Position numbers and translations under genes: made by a program. 64,000 nucleotides of DNA, taken from an uncultured Clostridia bacterium (GTDB taxonomy: Bacteria > Bacillota > Clostridia > Monoglobales > Monoglobaceae). Shown piece by piece: positions 25,180-34,076 of the stretch. The notes below the pieces were generated by a model. It was not told where the DNA came from. It saw only the letters and a program-made list of their open reading frames with translations, and made no database searches. Every line of letters starts with the position of its first letter. The first letter of the stretch is position 1. The stretch covers positions 496,001 to 560,000 of the forward strand of contig CAJTWN010000001.1 in NCBI GenBank assembly GCA_910580105.1, in the 5' to 3' direction.

Positions 25180-26035
25180 TATTAAGAATTCCATCTGCCT
25201 TTCCTTTTGCTTCAATATTAGAGATAAAGTCCTCCGGCGTTAAATATTTTTCCAAATTAGCACCCGCAAGAATTGTATTAATTCCATGCAAATCAGCACT
25301 TTTCCATCCTGAATGACACAATTCAAATTTACACTTTTCATCATTCCATATAATTTTATATGTAAAAAAATGAATTGGATCTTCCATACACTCTCGTAAT
25401 TCGGAAGTATCAACTGTATGATACAAATATTCCATTGCAGTATCCTGTATTACAAAAACAATTTTCCGCCCCCAATGCGCCACTATATTTCCTTTTTTGT
25501 AAACTTGCTGCATCATAGTTTTCATGAATTCATTAGCCCAATTTAAACCATATGTATATTTTTCCGAATAACACCCATTAGAAATCAAATCCTTTACATA
25601 ACCATATGGAGACCCTGTTGTTCCGTTGGCTTGAAATTCTACACATAGAAAATCCTCAACAGAGTCATTATTTTCAGAAATTTTAGAAGCAACAAAATCC
25701 ACATTTCCCCCAACACCAAGATTTACTCCTTTTATCCATTTTGTTTGCTCTGGTTTCCAAGTTGGAAAAAATTTTTGCTTAATAGTATCAAAAACGATAC
25801 CTTCAAGAAAACGATTTGGACAGATAATCATTGGTTCAAAATCATTGTCAAAGTTCTTATATCCTAAAGAACATATTCCTACTTTTACTTCTGGCTCACT
25901 CTTTCTCGGTTTATTGCATTGTCGTCCAATAAATGGACAAAATTGCTGCTCTCTTTGCAGAATCGCTTGTTTTGAGTTATCATTATAAACTGTTCCAAAT
26001 ACTTCAATAGGATAACGCTCAATCGCTGGCTTCAT
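25166..26035 (-). CDS. NotI-family type II restriction endonuclease
   Basis: Four cysteines are spaced as in the iron-binding fold of NotI: C33 and C40 in CPFIGRQCNK, C55 in VGICSL, and C72 in IICPNR. The catalytic core resembles NotI, with D113 in GGNVDFV and an E-x-Q pair at E133/Q135 (CVEFQANG) in place of the usual E-x-K. At 289 residues it is somewhat shorter than NotI. It starts with an ATG overlapping the C-protein stop (ATGA), with GGAGG upstream, and runs into the methyltransferase gene. The target sequence cannot be read from the protein; it need not be GCGGCCGC. Confidence 0.78.
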   Translation of the reverse strand: MKPAIERYPIEVFGTVYNDNSKQAILQREQQFCPFIGRQCNKPRKSEPEVKVGICSLGYKNFDNDFEPMIICPNRFLEGIVFDTIKQKFFPTWKPEQTKWIKGVNLGVGGNVDFVASKISENNDSVEDFLCVEFQANGTTGSPYGYVKDLISNGCYSEKYTYGLNWANEFMKTMMQQVYKKGNIVAHWGRKIVFVIQDTAMEYLYHTVDTSELRECMEDPIHFFTYKIIWNDEKCKFELCHSGWKSADLHGINTILAGANLEKYLTPEDFISNIEAKGKADGILNNDRN

Positions 26036-26247
26036 TGTATTTCCTCCAAAAACATTTTATAAACTTCAATGCCAAGAGCATCAGAAATCTTCTGTATATT
26101 TTCTAAGGAAATACTTCTTTGAAATCTTTCGATATCACTAATATAAGTCCTATGTAATCCGCAACGTTCTGCAAATTGTTCTTGTGATAATCCTATCTTT
26201 TTACGATAAGTTCTTAAATTAGTGCCGAATACTTTTATAATATCCAC
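26032..26247 (-). CDS. Restriction-modification controller (C) protein, XRE family
   Basis: This 71-residue protein is one helix-turn-helix of the XRE/Cro type (LRTYRKKIGLSQEQFAERCG, then LHRTYISDIERFQRS). Its size, and its place as first gene of a C-R-M run, fit C-proteins that delay endonuclease expression until the DNA is methylated. It begins with GTG behind AAGGAG. A matching C-box lies 40-63 nt upstream, suggesting that it controls its own promoter and hence the endonuclease. Confidence 0.85.
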   Translation of the reverse strand: MDIIKVFGTNLRTYRKKIGLSQEQFAERCGLHRTYISDIERFQRSISLENIQKISDALGIEVYKMFLEEIQ

Positions 26248-26286
26248 AGAATCATCTCCTTAATATTAAGTATATCAAAAATACAT

Positions 26287-26310
26287 ACAATAAGTCTACA
26301 GACAATGAGT
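26287..26310 (-). promoter_or_regulatory. C-box operator of the R-M controller
   Basis: On the minus strand the 24 nt hold two ACTyATTGT half-units around a central GTCTGTAGAC, the arrangement of tandem C-boxes recognised by C-proteins. They overlap the probable -35 region (TAGACT); a TATACT -10 box lies 18 nt further on. Binding here would give the activation-then-repression typical of such systems. Confidence 0.65.
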
Positions 26311-26454
26311 GTATTTTATCATACTTTAAATCTTAAGTCAAGGAAAATTTATACGACACTGTAACAAACTGGGACTTTGTATAGCATTTTCCGAAACATT
26401 CAGTATATCCTAAGACCTGATAAAACCGGGCAATTTATAAATCATCCCTACAGA

Positions 26455-26490
26455 AAAAGGCAAAAACAATTGATTTCGTTTTTGCCTTTT
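26455..26490 (-). terminator. Terminator after tgt
   Basis: AAAAGGCAAAAAC and GTTTTTGCCTTTT form a 13-bp stem with a 10-nt loop and a T run on the minus strand, about 90 nt after the tgt stop. It separates the queA-tgt operon from the R-M cassette. Confidence 0.8.
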
Positions 26491-26582
26491 GCCTTACTGT
26501 CCTTAACAATATATCCCATATCCGGACAGCTTTTTTATTCCACAGCTGTTTGCTATTTATTCTTACAGCTTTATTTTACTGC

Positions 26583-27713
26583 CTATATCTTTTGTGCAAA
26601 AATATCAACATGCGCCTTCTTAAACTGTGCAAACGTTCCGGCAGAGAGCGCCGCCCGAATCTCTTCCATCAGGTGATTATAAAAATACAGGTTGTGAATG
26701 ACCGAAAGGCGCATAGCCAGCATCTCTTTTGCCTTAAACAGATGCCGGAGATAGGCTTTGGAAAAATTCCGGCAGGTATGGCATCCGCAGTTGGGGTCAA
26801 GAGGGGTCTCGTCCCGTTCATACTTTGCATTCAGGATATTTACCATCCCCAATGAGGTAAAAATTGTCCCATGACGGGCATTCCGGCTCGGCATCACACA
26901 GTCAAAAAAGTCAACACCCCGGTCAACGGCCTCCAGAATATTGGACGGTGTTCCCACCCCCATCAAATACCTGGGCTTATCCTTGGGCATAAATGGTTCA
27001 ACCGTTTCTATCACATGATACATCTCTTCGGTGCTCTCCCCCACAGCCAGGCCGCCAATGGCATAGCCGTCAAGATCAAGCTCCGCAATCTGCTTCATAT
27101 GTTCGATCCGCAAATCGTCATAGGTGCTTCCCTGGTTGATACCAAAAAGCATCTGCTGTTGGTTGATGGTTTCCGGCAGCTGGTTCAGCCGATCCAGCTC
27201 TGCCTTACACCGCTTCAGCCAGCGGACAGTTCGCGCCACCGATTCGCGGGCATATTCCTTTTCGCAGGGATTTTCGATACATTCGTCAAAAGCCATTGCA
27301 ATGGTGGACGCAAGATTGGATTGAATCTGCATACTCTCTTCCGGCCCCATGAAAATCTTCCGCCCGTCAATATGCGAGGAAAAATAAACGCCTTCCTCCT
27401 TAATATTCCGCAAACCTGCCAGGGAAAACACCTGAAATCCGCCGCTGTCGGTAAGAATCGGACGGTCCCAGTTCATAAACTTATGAAGGCCGCCCATATC
27501 ACGGACCACCCGGTCCCCCGGACGGAGATGCAGGTGATAGGTATTGGAAAGCTCGACCTGACAGCCAACTTCCTTCAAATCAAAGGTGTCCAGCGCGCCT
27601 TTAATGGCCGCCGCGGTGCCGACATTCATAAACACGGGCGTCTCGATAACCCCATGCGCTGTGGTAAATGTTCCGCGGCGGGCGGTTCCCTCCTGTTGTA
27701 ATAACTTAAACAT
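26583..27713 (-). CDS. tgt: tRNA-guanine transglycosylase Tgt
   Basis: Tgt swaps guanine-34 of GU(N) tRNAs for preQ1. The 376 residues include the catalytic aspartate region TDSGGFQVFSL, the nucleophile region GVDFFDCVMPSRNARHG and the zinc ligands CGCHTC with a following histidine. The ATG at 27713 follows AAGGAG and overlaps the end of queA by 8 nt, so the two queuosine genes are coupled. Confidence 0.96.
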   Translation of the reverse strand: MFKLLQQEGTARRGTFTTAHGVIETPVFMNVGTAAAIKGALDTFDLKEVGCQVELSNTYHLHLRPGDRVVRDMGGLHKFMNWDRPILTDSGGFQVFSLAGLRNIKEEGVYFSSHIDGRKIFMGPEESMQIQSNLASTIAMAFDECIENPCEKEYARESVARTVRWLKRCKAELDRLNQLPETINQQQMLFGINQGSTYDDLRIEHMKQIAELDLDGYAIGGLAVGESTEEMYHVIETVEPFMPKDKPRYLMGVGTPSNILEAVDRGVDFFDCVMPSRNARHGTIFTSLGMVNILNAKYERDETPLDPNCGCHTCRNFSKAYLRHLFKAKEMLAMRLSVIHNLYFYNHLMEEIRAALSAGTFAQFKKAHVDIFAQKI

Positions 27714-28746
27714 TGTTCTCTCCTTCAATATACATGGCATCTCCAAAACTGAAAAAACGATATTTTTCCTTCACCGCTTCGCGATAGGCTGCAAAAACGT
27801 TTTCTTTGCCTGCAAACGCTGAAATCAGCATCAAAAGGGTGGATTCCGGCAGATGGAAATTGGTAATCAATCCGTCAACCGCCTTAAACCGGTAACCCGG
27901 ATAGATAAAAATGTCCGTTTCGCCGCACTGCTCTTTCAGCATCCCCGCATCGTCCGCCACCGTTTCCAGCGTACGGACGGATGTAGTGCCAACAGCAATG
28001 ATTCTGCCCCCTGCCCGGCGGATACGATTTATCTTCTCTGCCGCCGCCCGGCTGACCTCATAATATTCCGTGTGCATGATATGCTCTTCCACATTCTCGA
28101 CCGAAACCGGCCGGAAGGTCCCAAGTCCCACATGCAAGGTTAAATAAGCAATCTCCACGCCTTTTTCCTGTATCTTCTCAATCAATTCATTGGTAAAGTG
28201 CAGCCCGGCCGTGGGTGCCGCCGCCGAACCCTCAATTTTGGAATAGACGGTCTGATACCGTTCCCGGTCCGTCAATTTTTCTTTGATATAAGGCGGAAGC
28301 GGCATCTCGCCCAGCTGATCAAGGATATTTTCCCACACGCCGTCATAGGTAAAGCGGACAATCCGGTTCCCGTCTTTAATTACTTCCAGTACCTCTGCCC
28401 GCAGCAGGCCGCCGCCGAATACAAACTTACTGCCCGGCTTTGCCTTTTTTCCCGGACGCAGAATGACCTCCCACGTATCCAGTTCCAGCCGCTTCAGCAG
28501 AAGGAATTCTATTTTGCCGCCCGTTCCCTCCTTCTCTCCGTAAAGACGTGCAGGAATCACACGGGTATTGTTCATAACAAGACAATCTCCCCTACGCAGA
28601 TAGGAGAGAATGTCATAAAAATGCTGATGTTTCCATTCGCCCGTCTCCCGGTTCATTACCAAAAGCCGGGACGCGGTCCGCTCTTGGAGCGGCGTTTGGG
28701 CAATCAGCTCCGGCGGCAGGTCATAATAAAAATCTTTCGTTGTCAT
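27706..28746 (-). CDS. queA: S-adenosylmethionine:tRNA ribosyltransferase-isomerase QueA
   Basis: QueA adds the ribosyl part of SAM to preQ1 in tRNA, forming epoxyqueuosine. The 346-residue protein begins MTTKDFYYDLPPELIAQ and contains NNTRVIPARLYG, APTAGLHFT and FHLPESTLLMLISAFAG, all characteristic. The ATG at 28746 gives the normal family length; the frame stays open 43 codons upstream without a ribosome site. It lies about 180 nt after the SpoIID-like gene. Confidence 0.95.
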   Translation of the reverse strand: MTTKDFYYDLPPELIAQTPLQERTASRLLVMNRETGEWKHQHFYDILSYLRRGDCLVMNNTRVIPARLYGEKEGTGGKIEFLLLKRLELDTWEVILRPGKKAKPGSKFVFGGGLLRAEVLEVIKDGNRIVRFTYDGVWENILDQLGEMPLPPYIKEKLTDRERYQTVYSKIEGSAAAPTAGLHFTNELIEKIQEKGVEIAYLTLHVGLGTFRPVSVENVEEHIMHTEYYEVSRAAAEKINRIRRAGGRIIAVGTTSVRTLETVADDAGMLKEQCGETDIFIYPGYRFKAVDGLITNFHLPESTLLMLISAFAGKENVFAAYREAVKEKYRFFSFGDAMYIEGENNV

Positions 28747-28925
28747 AAATGATCGGATGCTCCTTTTACCGCTCTTTGCGGCGTTTCTCGCTTTTGTTCT
28801 TTCTGCCGCAGGCGGCATATGTTTCCCCAAATTACAGCGGACAACCAACGCCCCTTCCTGCAAGACAAAATACATATCCCTTCTCCGGCGCTCTAAGCCG
28901 CCGGATTTTGCAGAAATTCAGGGGA

Positions 28926-30299
28926 TTAATAAATGGTTTCCAGTTCTGTATTCACAAAGTAATGGGACAAAATATCTTCATATGTACAGCCGGCCTCTGC
29001 CATTCCTTTGGCGCCATACTGACTCATTCCAACACCATGGCCCCAGCCATAGCCCTGGAAGGTATAGACGTTGCTGACATCTGTTCTCGTCTCTGCCGAC
29101 ACTGCGGCATAATCCTGCTGATAGACACCATTTGTAGTATACATCACCGTACCGTCCAGCATCGCGCTGCCTTCCGCGGTCAGCATCACCACCTGATCAA
29201 TCTTCTGCTCCGCAGAGTTCAGGCCATCGGTCACCGATATATTCGGATAGTTCACACCGCTCTCGTTGTCACCCTTTACAGTGAACATCTGACTTTTTGT
29301 AATCGTATTGAAAATTGTCCGGCAGGCCTCCCGTTCAAAAACCTTGGTCCCATTCGTCCCGACAACCTCCAGTTTCAGCACACGCCCGGCATCGGAATAT
29401 TCTGTCGCTTTAATTGATGTGACCTCGCCCACATCATACCCTTTATTCCGCATAATGGTGGTTGCCTCTTCCTTTGTGAGCGTTCCGGACCAGACGCCGT
29501 TGGGGATGTTCTCGGTATCCTCATAAGGATTTTCCACACTGACAAGATAGGGCACCTCATTGCCCCATACGTTTTTGACATTCTCTGTTCTGGGTCCGAC
29601 GGAGGCCGAATAATAAAGATCAGCAATCTTGCCGTCATAGGTGAGTACCTGTCCGGAGGTGGCGTCCACCGGAATATAAGAACTCGGTCCCTCTGGCTTC
29701 ATCCCGGAATAGGCCTGGCAGTCAACTGCATTACAGAGGTCAAACCCCTGCTCTTTATGCTTATTTAAATTCTGTGCCGCATAGTTTCTGGCACAGACCG
29801 CCTGGGCTTTCAGCGCCTCTGCCGGCCAGGAAGGGCTCATTTCCCTGGAAATAACGCCATAGAGATAATGATCCATCTGCACCATATTAACAAGCTGAAG
29901 CTTCTGATTCCTGACAGAAATCTGAACGCCGTCCCGGTACTGTGCGCCGTCAATGGTGATCACACCGCTCTTGTCATCCCAAAACTTTGGGACAATTCCA
30001 ACGCTGCTGCCGGAGAAAAGCTCCGCACCGCCGGCGGTTGAAACCAATACATTTTCTCCCGCCGCCTGCAGCACAAGCGCTTCTTCGCCCGTTTCCTGTG
30101 CCGGGGCAAATACACGTTCCTGATAGCTTCCGACAGAGAAGCCGCCGGGAGAAGCAAGTTCAATCTGTGTCTTCAAACTATTCCCAAAATAAATTCCCAC
30201 AGCAATGGTATCGGGCAGGGACGGCGCCGCATATACGCCGGAAAAGCAGAGAGAAATCTGCATTATAATCAAAAACAAAATTGTGTATAACTTTTTCAT
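28926..30299 (-). CDS. SpoIID/LytB domain protein
   Basis: A signal peptide or anchor (residues 1-24, ending VYA) precedes a SpoIID domain of about 350 residues. The catalytic-glutamate region YLYGVISREMSPSWP, the family motif SASVGPRTENVKNVWG and the terminal GWGHGVGMSQYGAKGM are present. SpoIID is a lytic transglycosylase that thins septal peptidoglycan during engulfment. At 457 residues it is longer than Bacillus SpoIID, and the usual spoIIID/spoIIQ neighbours are absent, so it may be a SpoIID paralogue with a vegetative role. Confidence 0.85.
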   Translation of the reverse strand: MKKLYTILFLIIMQISLCFSGVYAAPSLPDTIAVGIYFGNSLKTQIELASPGGFSVGSYQERVFAPAQETGEEALVLQAAGENVLVSTAGGAELFSGSSVGIVPKFWDDKSGVITIDGAQYRDGVQISVRNQKLQLVNMVQMDHYLYGVISREMSPSWPAEALKAQAVCARNYAAQNLNKHKEQGFDLCNAVDCQAYSGMKPEGPSSYIPVDATSGQVLTYDGKIADLYYSASVGPRTENVKNVWGNEVPYLVSVENPYEDTENIPNGVWSGTLTKEEATTIMRNKGYDVGEVTSIKATEYSDAGRVLKLEVVGTNGTKVFEREACRTIFNTITKSQMFTVKGDNESGVNYPNISVTDGLNSAEQKIDQVVMLTAEGSAMLDGTVMYTTNGVYQQDYAAVSAETRTDVSNVYTFQGYGWGHGVGMSQYGAKGMAEAGCTYEDILSHYFVNTELETIY

Positions 30300-30430
30300 C
30301 TTCTACACCTCTATTTTATCATACCATATCCGGCAATAAATTTCCAGTATTTTTTTCAGCGGTGGTGAAAAAAGCAAAAAAACGCCGAAAAAGGACCGGT
30401 TTCCACCCCCAATTTTACACAAAAAAACAT

Positions 30431-30459
30431 TTGACAACACTGCTGTGTTGGCATATAAT
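30431..30459 (+). promoter_or_regulatory. Class-A promoter for asd-dapA-dapB
   Basis: Perfect TTGACA (30431-30436) and TATAAT (30454-30459) boxes are 17 nt apart, 43 nt before the asd start codon. The leader is too short for a lysine riboswitch. Confidence 0.85.
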
Positions 30460-30501
30460 AAATAGATAATACGAATGAATACTTTTAAGGAGGATCTACA
30501 G

Positions 30502-31581
30502 GTGAAACAATACAATGTAGGCGTGATTGGCGCTACCGGCATGGTGGGCCAAAGATTTATTACTCTTCTTGCAAACCATCCATGGTTTAAGTTAAAACTT
30601 CTTGCCGCTTCTCCCAGAAGCGCAGGTAAAAAATATACGGAAGCCGTCGGCAGCCGCTGGGCAATGAAAGACCCCATCCCCGCTTTTGTAAAGGATATGG
30701 TCGTCTATAACGCAACGGCCGATATTGAAAAAATTGCAGAGGAAGTGGACTTTGTCTTCTGTGCTGTGGATATGAAAAAGGACGAAATCAAAGCTTTGGA
30801 AGAAGCCTATGCAAAAGCGGAATGCCCCGTTGTCTCCAACAACTCGGCGCACCGTCATACGCCGGACGTTCCCATGATTGTCCCGGAAATCAACCCGGAA
30901 CACGCAGAAATTATCCATGCACAAAGGAAGCGTCTCGGCACAAAACGGGGCTTTGTCTCCGTGAAGTCCAACTGCTCTTTGCAGAGCTATGTTCCCGCCC
31001 TCCATCCCCTGAAGAAATATGGGATTACCCAGGCGCTTGCATGTACTTATCAGGCGATTTCCGGCGCCGGCAAAACCTTCGAAACCTGGCCGGAAATGGT
31101 GGACAACGTCATTCCATATATCGGCGGTGAAGAAGAAAAAAGCGAAATTGAACCGCTGAAAATCTGGGGAAAGATTGAAGGGGATAAAATCGTTGACAGC
31201 ACCACCCCTGCCATCACCACCCAGTGTCTGCGCGTTCCTGCATCTGACGGACATATGGCCGCCGTTTTTGTTAAATTTGAAAACAAACCCACCATTGAAC
31301 AGATAAAAGAGGATTGGAAAAACTTCAGAGGCATTCCCCAGGAACTTGGCCTCCCCTCTGCTCCCAAACAGTTCCTCAACTATTTTGAAGAACCTGACCG
31401 TCCGCAGACCCGCCTGGACCGCAATCTGGAAGGCGGTATGGCTGTTTCGATGGGACGTCTGCGCGAAGATACCCAGTATGACTATAAATTTGTCTGCCTC
31501 TCGCACAATACACTGCGCGGAGCAGCCGGCGGCGCTGTTCTGATGGCCGAACTTCTGGCAGCCAAAGGATATTTTGACTAA
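30502..31581 (+). CDS. asd: Aspartate-semialdehyde dehydrogenase (archaeal/fungal type)
   Basis: Asd reduces aspartyl phosphate to the semialdehyde at the branch to lysine/diaminopimelate, threonine and methionine. The 359 residues open with the NADP-binding GVIGATGMVGQRF; the active-site cysteine lies in VKSNCSLQSYVPAL and the substrate-binding region in CTYQAISGAGK. The SNCSLQ form and the length place it in the archaeal/fungal subtype that many Clostridia carry. The start is GTG at 30502, 8 nt after AAGGAGG; an upstream ATG at 30475 precedes that site and is unlikely. Confidence 0.94.
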   Translation: MKQYNVGVIGATGMVGQRFITLLANHPWFKLKLLAASPRSAGKKYTEAVGSRWAMKDPIPAFVKDMVVYNATADIEKIAEEVDFVFCAVDMKKDEIKALEEAYAKAECPVVSNNSAHRHTPDVPMIVPEINPEHAEIIHAQRKRLGTKRGFVSVKSNCSLQSYVPALHPLKKYGITQALACTYQAISGAGKTFETWPEMVDNVIPYIGGEEEKSEIEPLKIWGKIEGDKIVDSTTPAITTQCLRVPASDGHMAAVFVKFENKPTIEQIKEDWKNFRGIPQELGLPSAPKQFLNYFEEPDRPQTRLDRNLEGGMAVSMGRLREDTQYDYKFVCLSHNTLRGAAGGAVLMAELLAAKGYFD

Positions 31582-31605
31582 ATTTTTGTATAATAAGCAT
31601 AATGA

Positions 31606-31638
31606 CAGCAGATGTTTTTCTTTGGAATTCATCTGCTG
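31606..31638 (+). other. Hairpin between asd and dapA
   Basis: CAGCAGATG and CATCTGCTG pair around a 15-nt T-rich loop in the 150-nt gap between the two genes. It lacks a T run after it, so it is not an ordinary terminator; it may be a processing or stability element. Confidence 0.4.
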
Positions 31639-31732
31639 TGAAGTTTACATCACCAGGTATAAAAGGGTGGTTTTTGCCCCCTGTTTTTACCGAAACGCAA
31701 CTTTCGCTTGAATTTTTGAGGAGGAATATAAA

Positions 31733-32620
31733 ATGGCAAAAACGCTCCCCTTTACCGGATCCGGTGTTGCAATTGTCACCCCATTTGACGGCGACAAAAT
31801 CAACTATGACGCCCTTGGCGAACTGCTTGAGATGCACATCGCAAAGAAAACAGATGCCATCATCATCTGCGGAACCACCGGCGAGGCATCCACCATGCCG
31901 GACAGCGAACATCTGAACGCGATCCGCTATACCGTTGAAAAGGTGGCAAAACGCATCCCTGTTATTGCAGGCGCAGGTTCCAACGACACCCGCCACGCCA
32001 TCGAACTTTCCAAAGAGGTGGAAGCCATTGGCGCAGACGGCATTCTGAGTGTTACCCCGTACTATAACAAAACAACCCAGAAGGGATTGGTGCAGCACTT
32101 TACGGCGATTGCCAACGCGGTATCTATTCCGATTATCCTATACAATGTTCCATCCCGTACCGGAATGAACATTTCGATTGAAACATTAAAAGAACTGAGT
32201 AAAGTGGAAAATATTGTGGCAATCAAAGAGGCCAGCGGAAATATTTCCTATACTGCAAAGGTTGCGGCAGAAGTACCGGAACTCTATATCTATTCCGGCA
32301 ATGACGACATCATTGTTCCCCTCCTCTCTTTGGGCGGCAAAGGGGTCATCAGCGTTGTTTCCAACATCATGCCGGAAGAGACCCACAACATCTGCCAGCT
32401 CTATTTTGACAATCAGGTTGAAGAATCCCGGGCGCTTCAGCTGCAAATGCTGGACATCATCAATGCCCTGTTTATCGAAGTCAACCCCATTCCGGTCAAA
32501 ACCGCTTTGGGTCTGATGGGATATACCGTCGGCAATCTTCGCGCTCCCCTCTGTGCCATGGAGGATAAAAACCTTGAAAAGCTCAAGGCCGCAATGGCAA
32601 AACACAATCTTTGCAAATAA
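31733..32620 (+). CDS. dapA: 4-hydroxy-tetrahydrodipicolinate synthase DapA
   Basis: DapA condenses pyruvate with aspartate semialdehyde. The 295-residue TIM-barrel protein has GTTGEAST, the tyrosine region YYNKTTQKGL, YNVPSRTGMN and the Schiff-base lysine in VAIKEASGN. AGGAGG precedes the ATG. It follows asd by 150 nt and precedes dapB by 20 nt in one operon that supplies both lysine and cell-wall diaminopimelate, and also dipicolinate for spores. Confidence 0.96.
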   Translation: MAKTLPFTGSGVAIVTPFDGDKINYDALGELLEMHIAKKTDAIIICGTTGEASTMPDSEHLNAIRYTVEKVAKRIPVIAGAGSNDTRHAIELSKEVEAIGADGILSVTPYYNKTTQKGLVQHFTAIANAVSIPIILYNVPSRTGMNISIETLKELSKVENIVAIKEASGNISYTAKVAAEVPELYIYSGNDDIIVPLLSLGGKGVISVVSNIMPEETHNICQLYFDNQVEESRALQLQMLDIINALFIEVNPIPVKTALGLMGYTVGNLRAPLCAMEDKNLEKLKAAMAKHNLCK

Positions 32621-32640
32621 ATTTTCCGGAGGATACACCA

Positions 32641-33402
32641 ATGACAAATATACTTTTATGCGGTGCAAACGGGCATATGGGCCAGGCCGTTACGCGGGCA
32701 GTCCAAAATTTTCAGGATGTACAGATTGCCGCAGGATATGATATTAACACCATCCAGAAGGGCGGTTTTCCCGTCTATGACAACTTTGCAGATATAAAAG
32801 AAAAAATTGATGTTCTCATTGATTTTTCCCATCCTGCCATTTTTGACGGAATCATTGATTATGCCTGTGCACATGATATTCCGGCAATTATTTGTACGAC
32901 CGGCCTTTCCGCAGACCAGCGCTCCAAAATTGAATATGCCTCCCGGACACTGCCTGTATTCTTCTCGGCAAATATGTCCATTGGCGTAAACCTTTTGATC
33001 GACCTTGTCTGCAAGGCGGCAAAAATTCTTGAGCATAACTTTGATATTGAAATTATCGAAAAACATCACAACCAAAAACTGGATGCTCCCAGCGGCACCG
33101 CCCTTGCAATTGCGGACGCCATTACCGATGCGGTCGATTTTCATCCGGAATATATCTATGACCGGCACTCTGTCCGTAAAAAGCGGGATAACCGTGAAAT
33201 TGGGATTCATGCGGTTCGCGGCGGCACCATTGTGGGTGAACATTCCGTTCTATTTGCCGGTACCGATGAAGTGATTGAAATCAAACACAGCGCCGCATCC
33301 AAAGAAGTATTTGCTGTCGGCGCCGTCAAAGCGGCCCTCTTTATGAAAGGGCGCAAACCGGGTCTTTATGCAATGAAGGATTTAATCCAGGAACAGGAAT
33401 AA
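32641..33402 (+). CDS. dapB: 4-hydroxy-tetrahydrodipicolinate reductase DapB
   Basis: The 253-residue protein has the nucleotide-binding N-terminus ILLCGANGHMGQAV and the catalytic signature EKHHNQKLDAPSGTA. It reduces the DapA product with NAD(P)H. The ATG at 32641 follows CGGAGG; an in-frame upstream start overlaps dapA and lacks such a site. Confidence 0.95.
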   Translation: MTNILLCGANGHMGQAVTRAVQNFQDVQIAAGYDINTIQKGGFPVYDNFADIKEKIDVLIDFSHPAIFDGIIDYACAHDIPAIICTTGLSADQRSKIEYASRTLPVFFSANMSIGVNLLIDLVCKAAKILEHNFDIEIIEKHHNQKLDAPSGTALAIADAITDAVDFHPEYIYDRHSVRKKRDNREIGIHAVRGGTIVGEHSVLFAGTDEVIEIKHSAASKEVFAVGAVKAALFMKGRKPGLYAMKDLIQEQE

Positions 33403-33437
33403 GCAGGATCTCTCCTGAGAAAGGAATGGAGATAATT

Positions 33438-33896
33438 ATGATTAAAACAATTACCGAGATTGCATACTTAGAAGATGTCGCACTGGTCACCATCAACAAC
33501 ATTCCCAACACGGTAGCCTATGTTTCCAGAATCCTAAATGTCATTTCTGAAAAAGAAATAACTGTAGATATGATCTGCCAAACGGCTCCCTACAAAAACA
33601 AAATCAACTTATCCTTCACCATCCCGGAAGAGCGCATGGGTGACGTTATCGCCTGCACTGCCGCATTCAAATCCATCAGCCCGGAAATCAATACAGACTT
33701 TAACGGCAACAACATCAAGGTCATCCTGACCGGCGCCGGAATGCGGAATACGCACGGTGTCGCCGCAGAAGTTTTTCAGCTCTTCGCTGAAAATGAGATT
33801 GGCGTCAAGTTGATCACCACTGCGGAAACGGAAATTTCCTGTCTGATTGATATTAAGGATATAGAAAAAACCAGAAAGGTTTTGCATCACGCATAG
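33438..33896 (+). CDS. Free-standing ACT-domain protein, aspartokinase regulatory-domain-like
   Basis: The 152 residues form two ACT domains like the C-terminal regulatory half of aspartokinase (VALVTINNIPNTVAYVSRIL, VKVILTGAGMRNTHGVAAEV, LITTAETEISCLIDI). No kinase domain is present. The position, last in asd-dapA-dapB, suggests a role in sensing lysine or another pathway product, or a small regulatory subunit for an aspartokinase encoded elsewhere. The ATG at 33438 follows GGAG at 6 nt. A strong terminator follows. Confidence 0.8.
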   Translation: MIKTITEIAYLEDVALVTINNIPNTVAYVSRILNVISEKEITVDMICQTAPYKNKINLSFTIPEERMGDVIACTAAFKSISPEINTDFNGNNIKVILTGAGMRNTHGVAAEVFQLFAENEIGVKLITTAETEISCLIDIKDIEKTRKVLHHA

Positions 33897-33927
33897 GATT
33901 CTTTTGGAATTATAACATTGACATTAC

Positions 33928-33960
33928 AAAAAAGGGTGCGGAAAACTCCGCACCCTTTTT
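33928..33960 (+). terminator. Terminator of the asd-dapA-dapB-ACT operon
   Basis: AAAAAGGGTGCGG and CCGCACCCTTTTT form a 13-bp stem with a 6-nt AAAACT loop, 30 nt after the ACT gene. A runs on the opposite side would let it act on the minus strand too. Confidence 0.9.
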
Positions 33961-34076
33961 ATTGATCAATTTCTCTGCTTTTTTCATGAAAACCGGGAAA
34001 GACGAGCTAACGCCCGGCAGAAATGATTCACTGATAAAAGAAAACCGGCCCCTCTTCGCTGTCAAACAACCCAAAA

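Noticed and set aside
30460..30501. Lysine riboswitch before asd
   Set aside because: The promoter lies only 43 nt before the start codon, leaving no room for a riboswitch; the asd-dapA gap shows only one simple hairpin.
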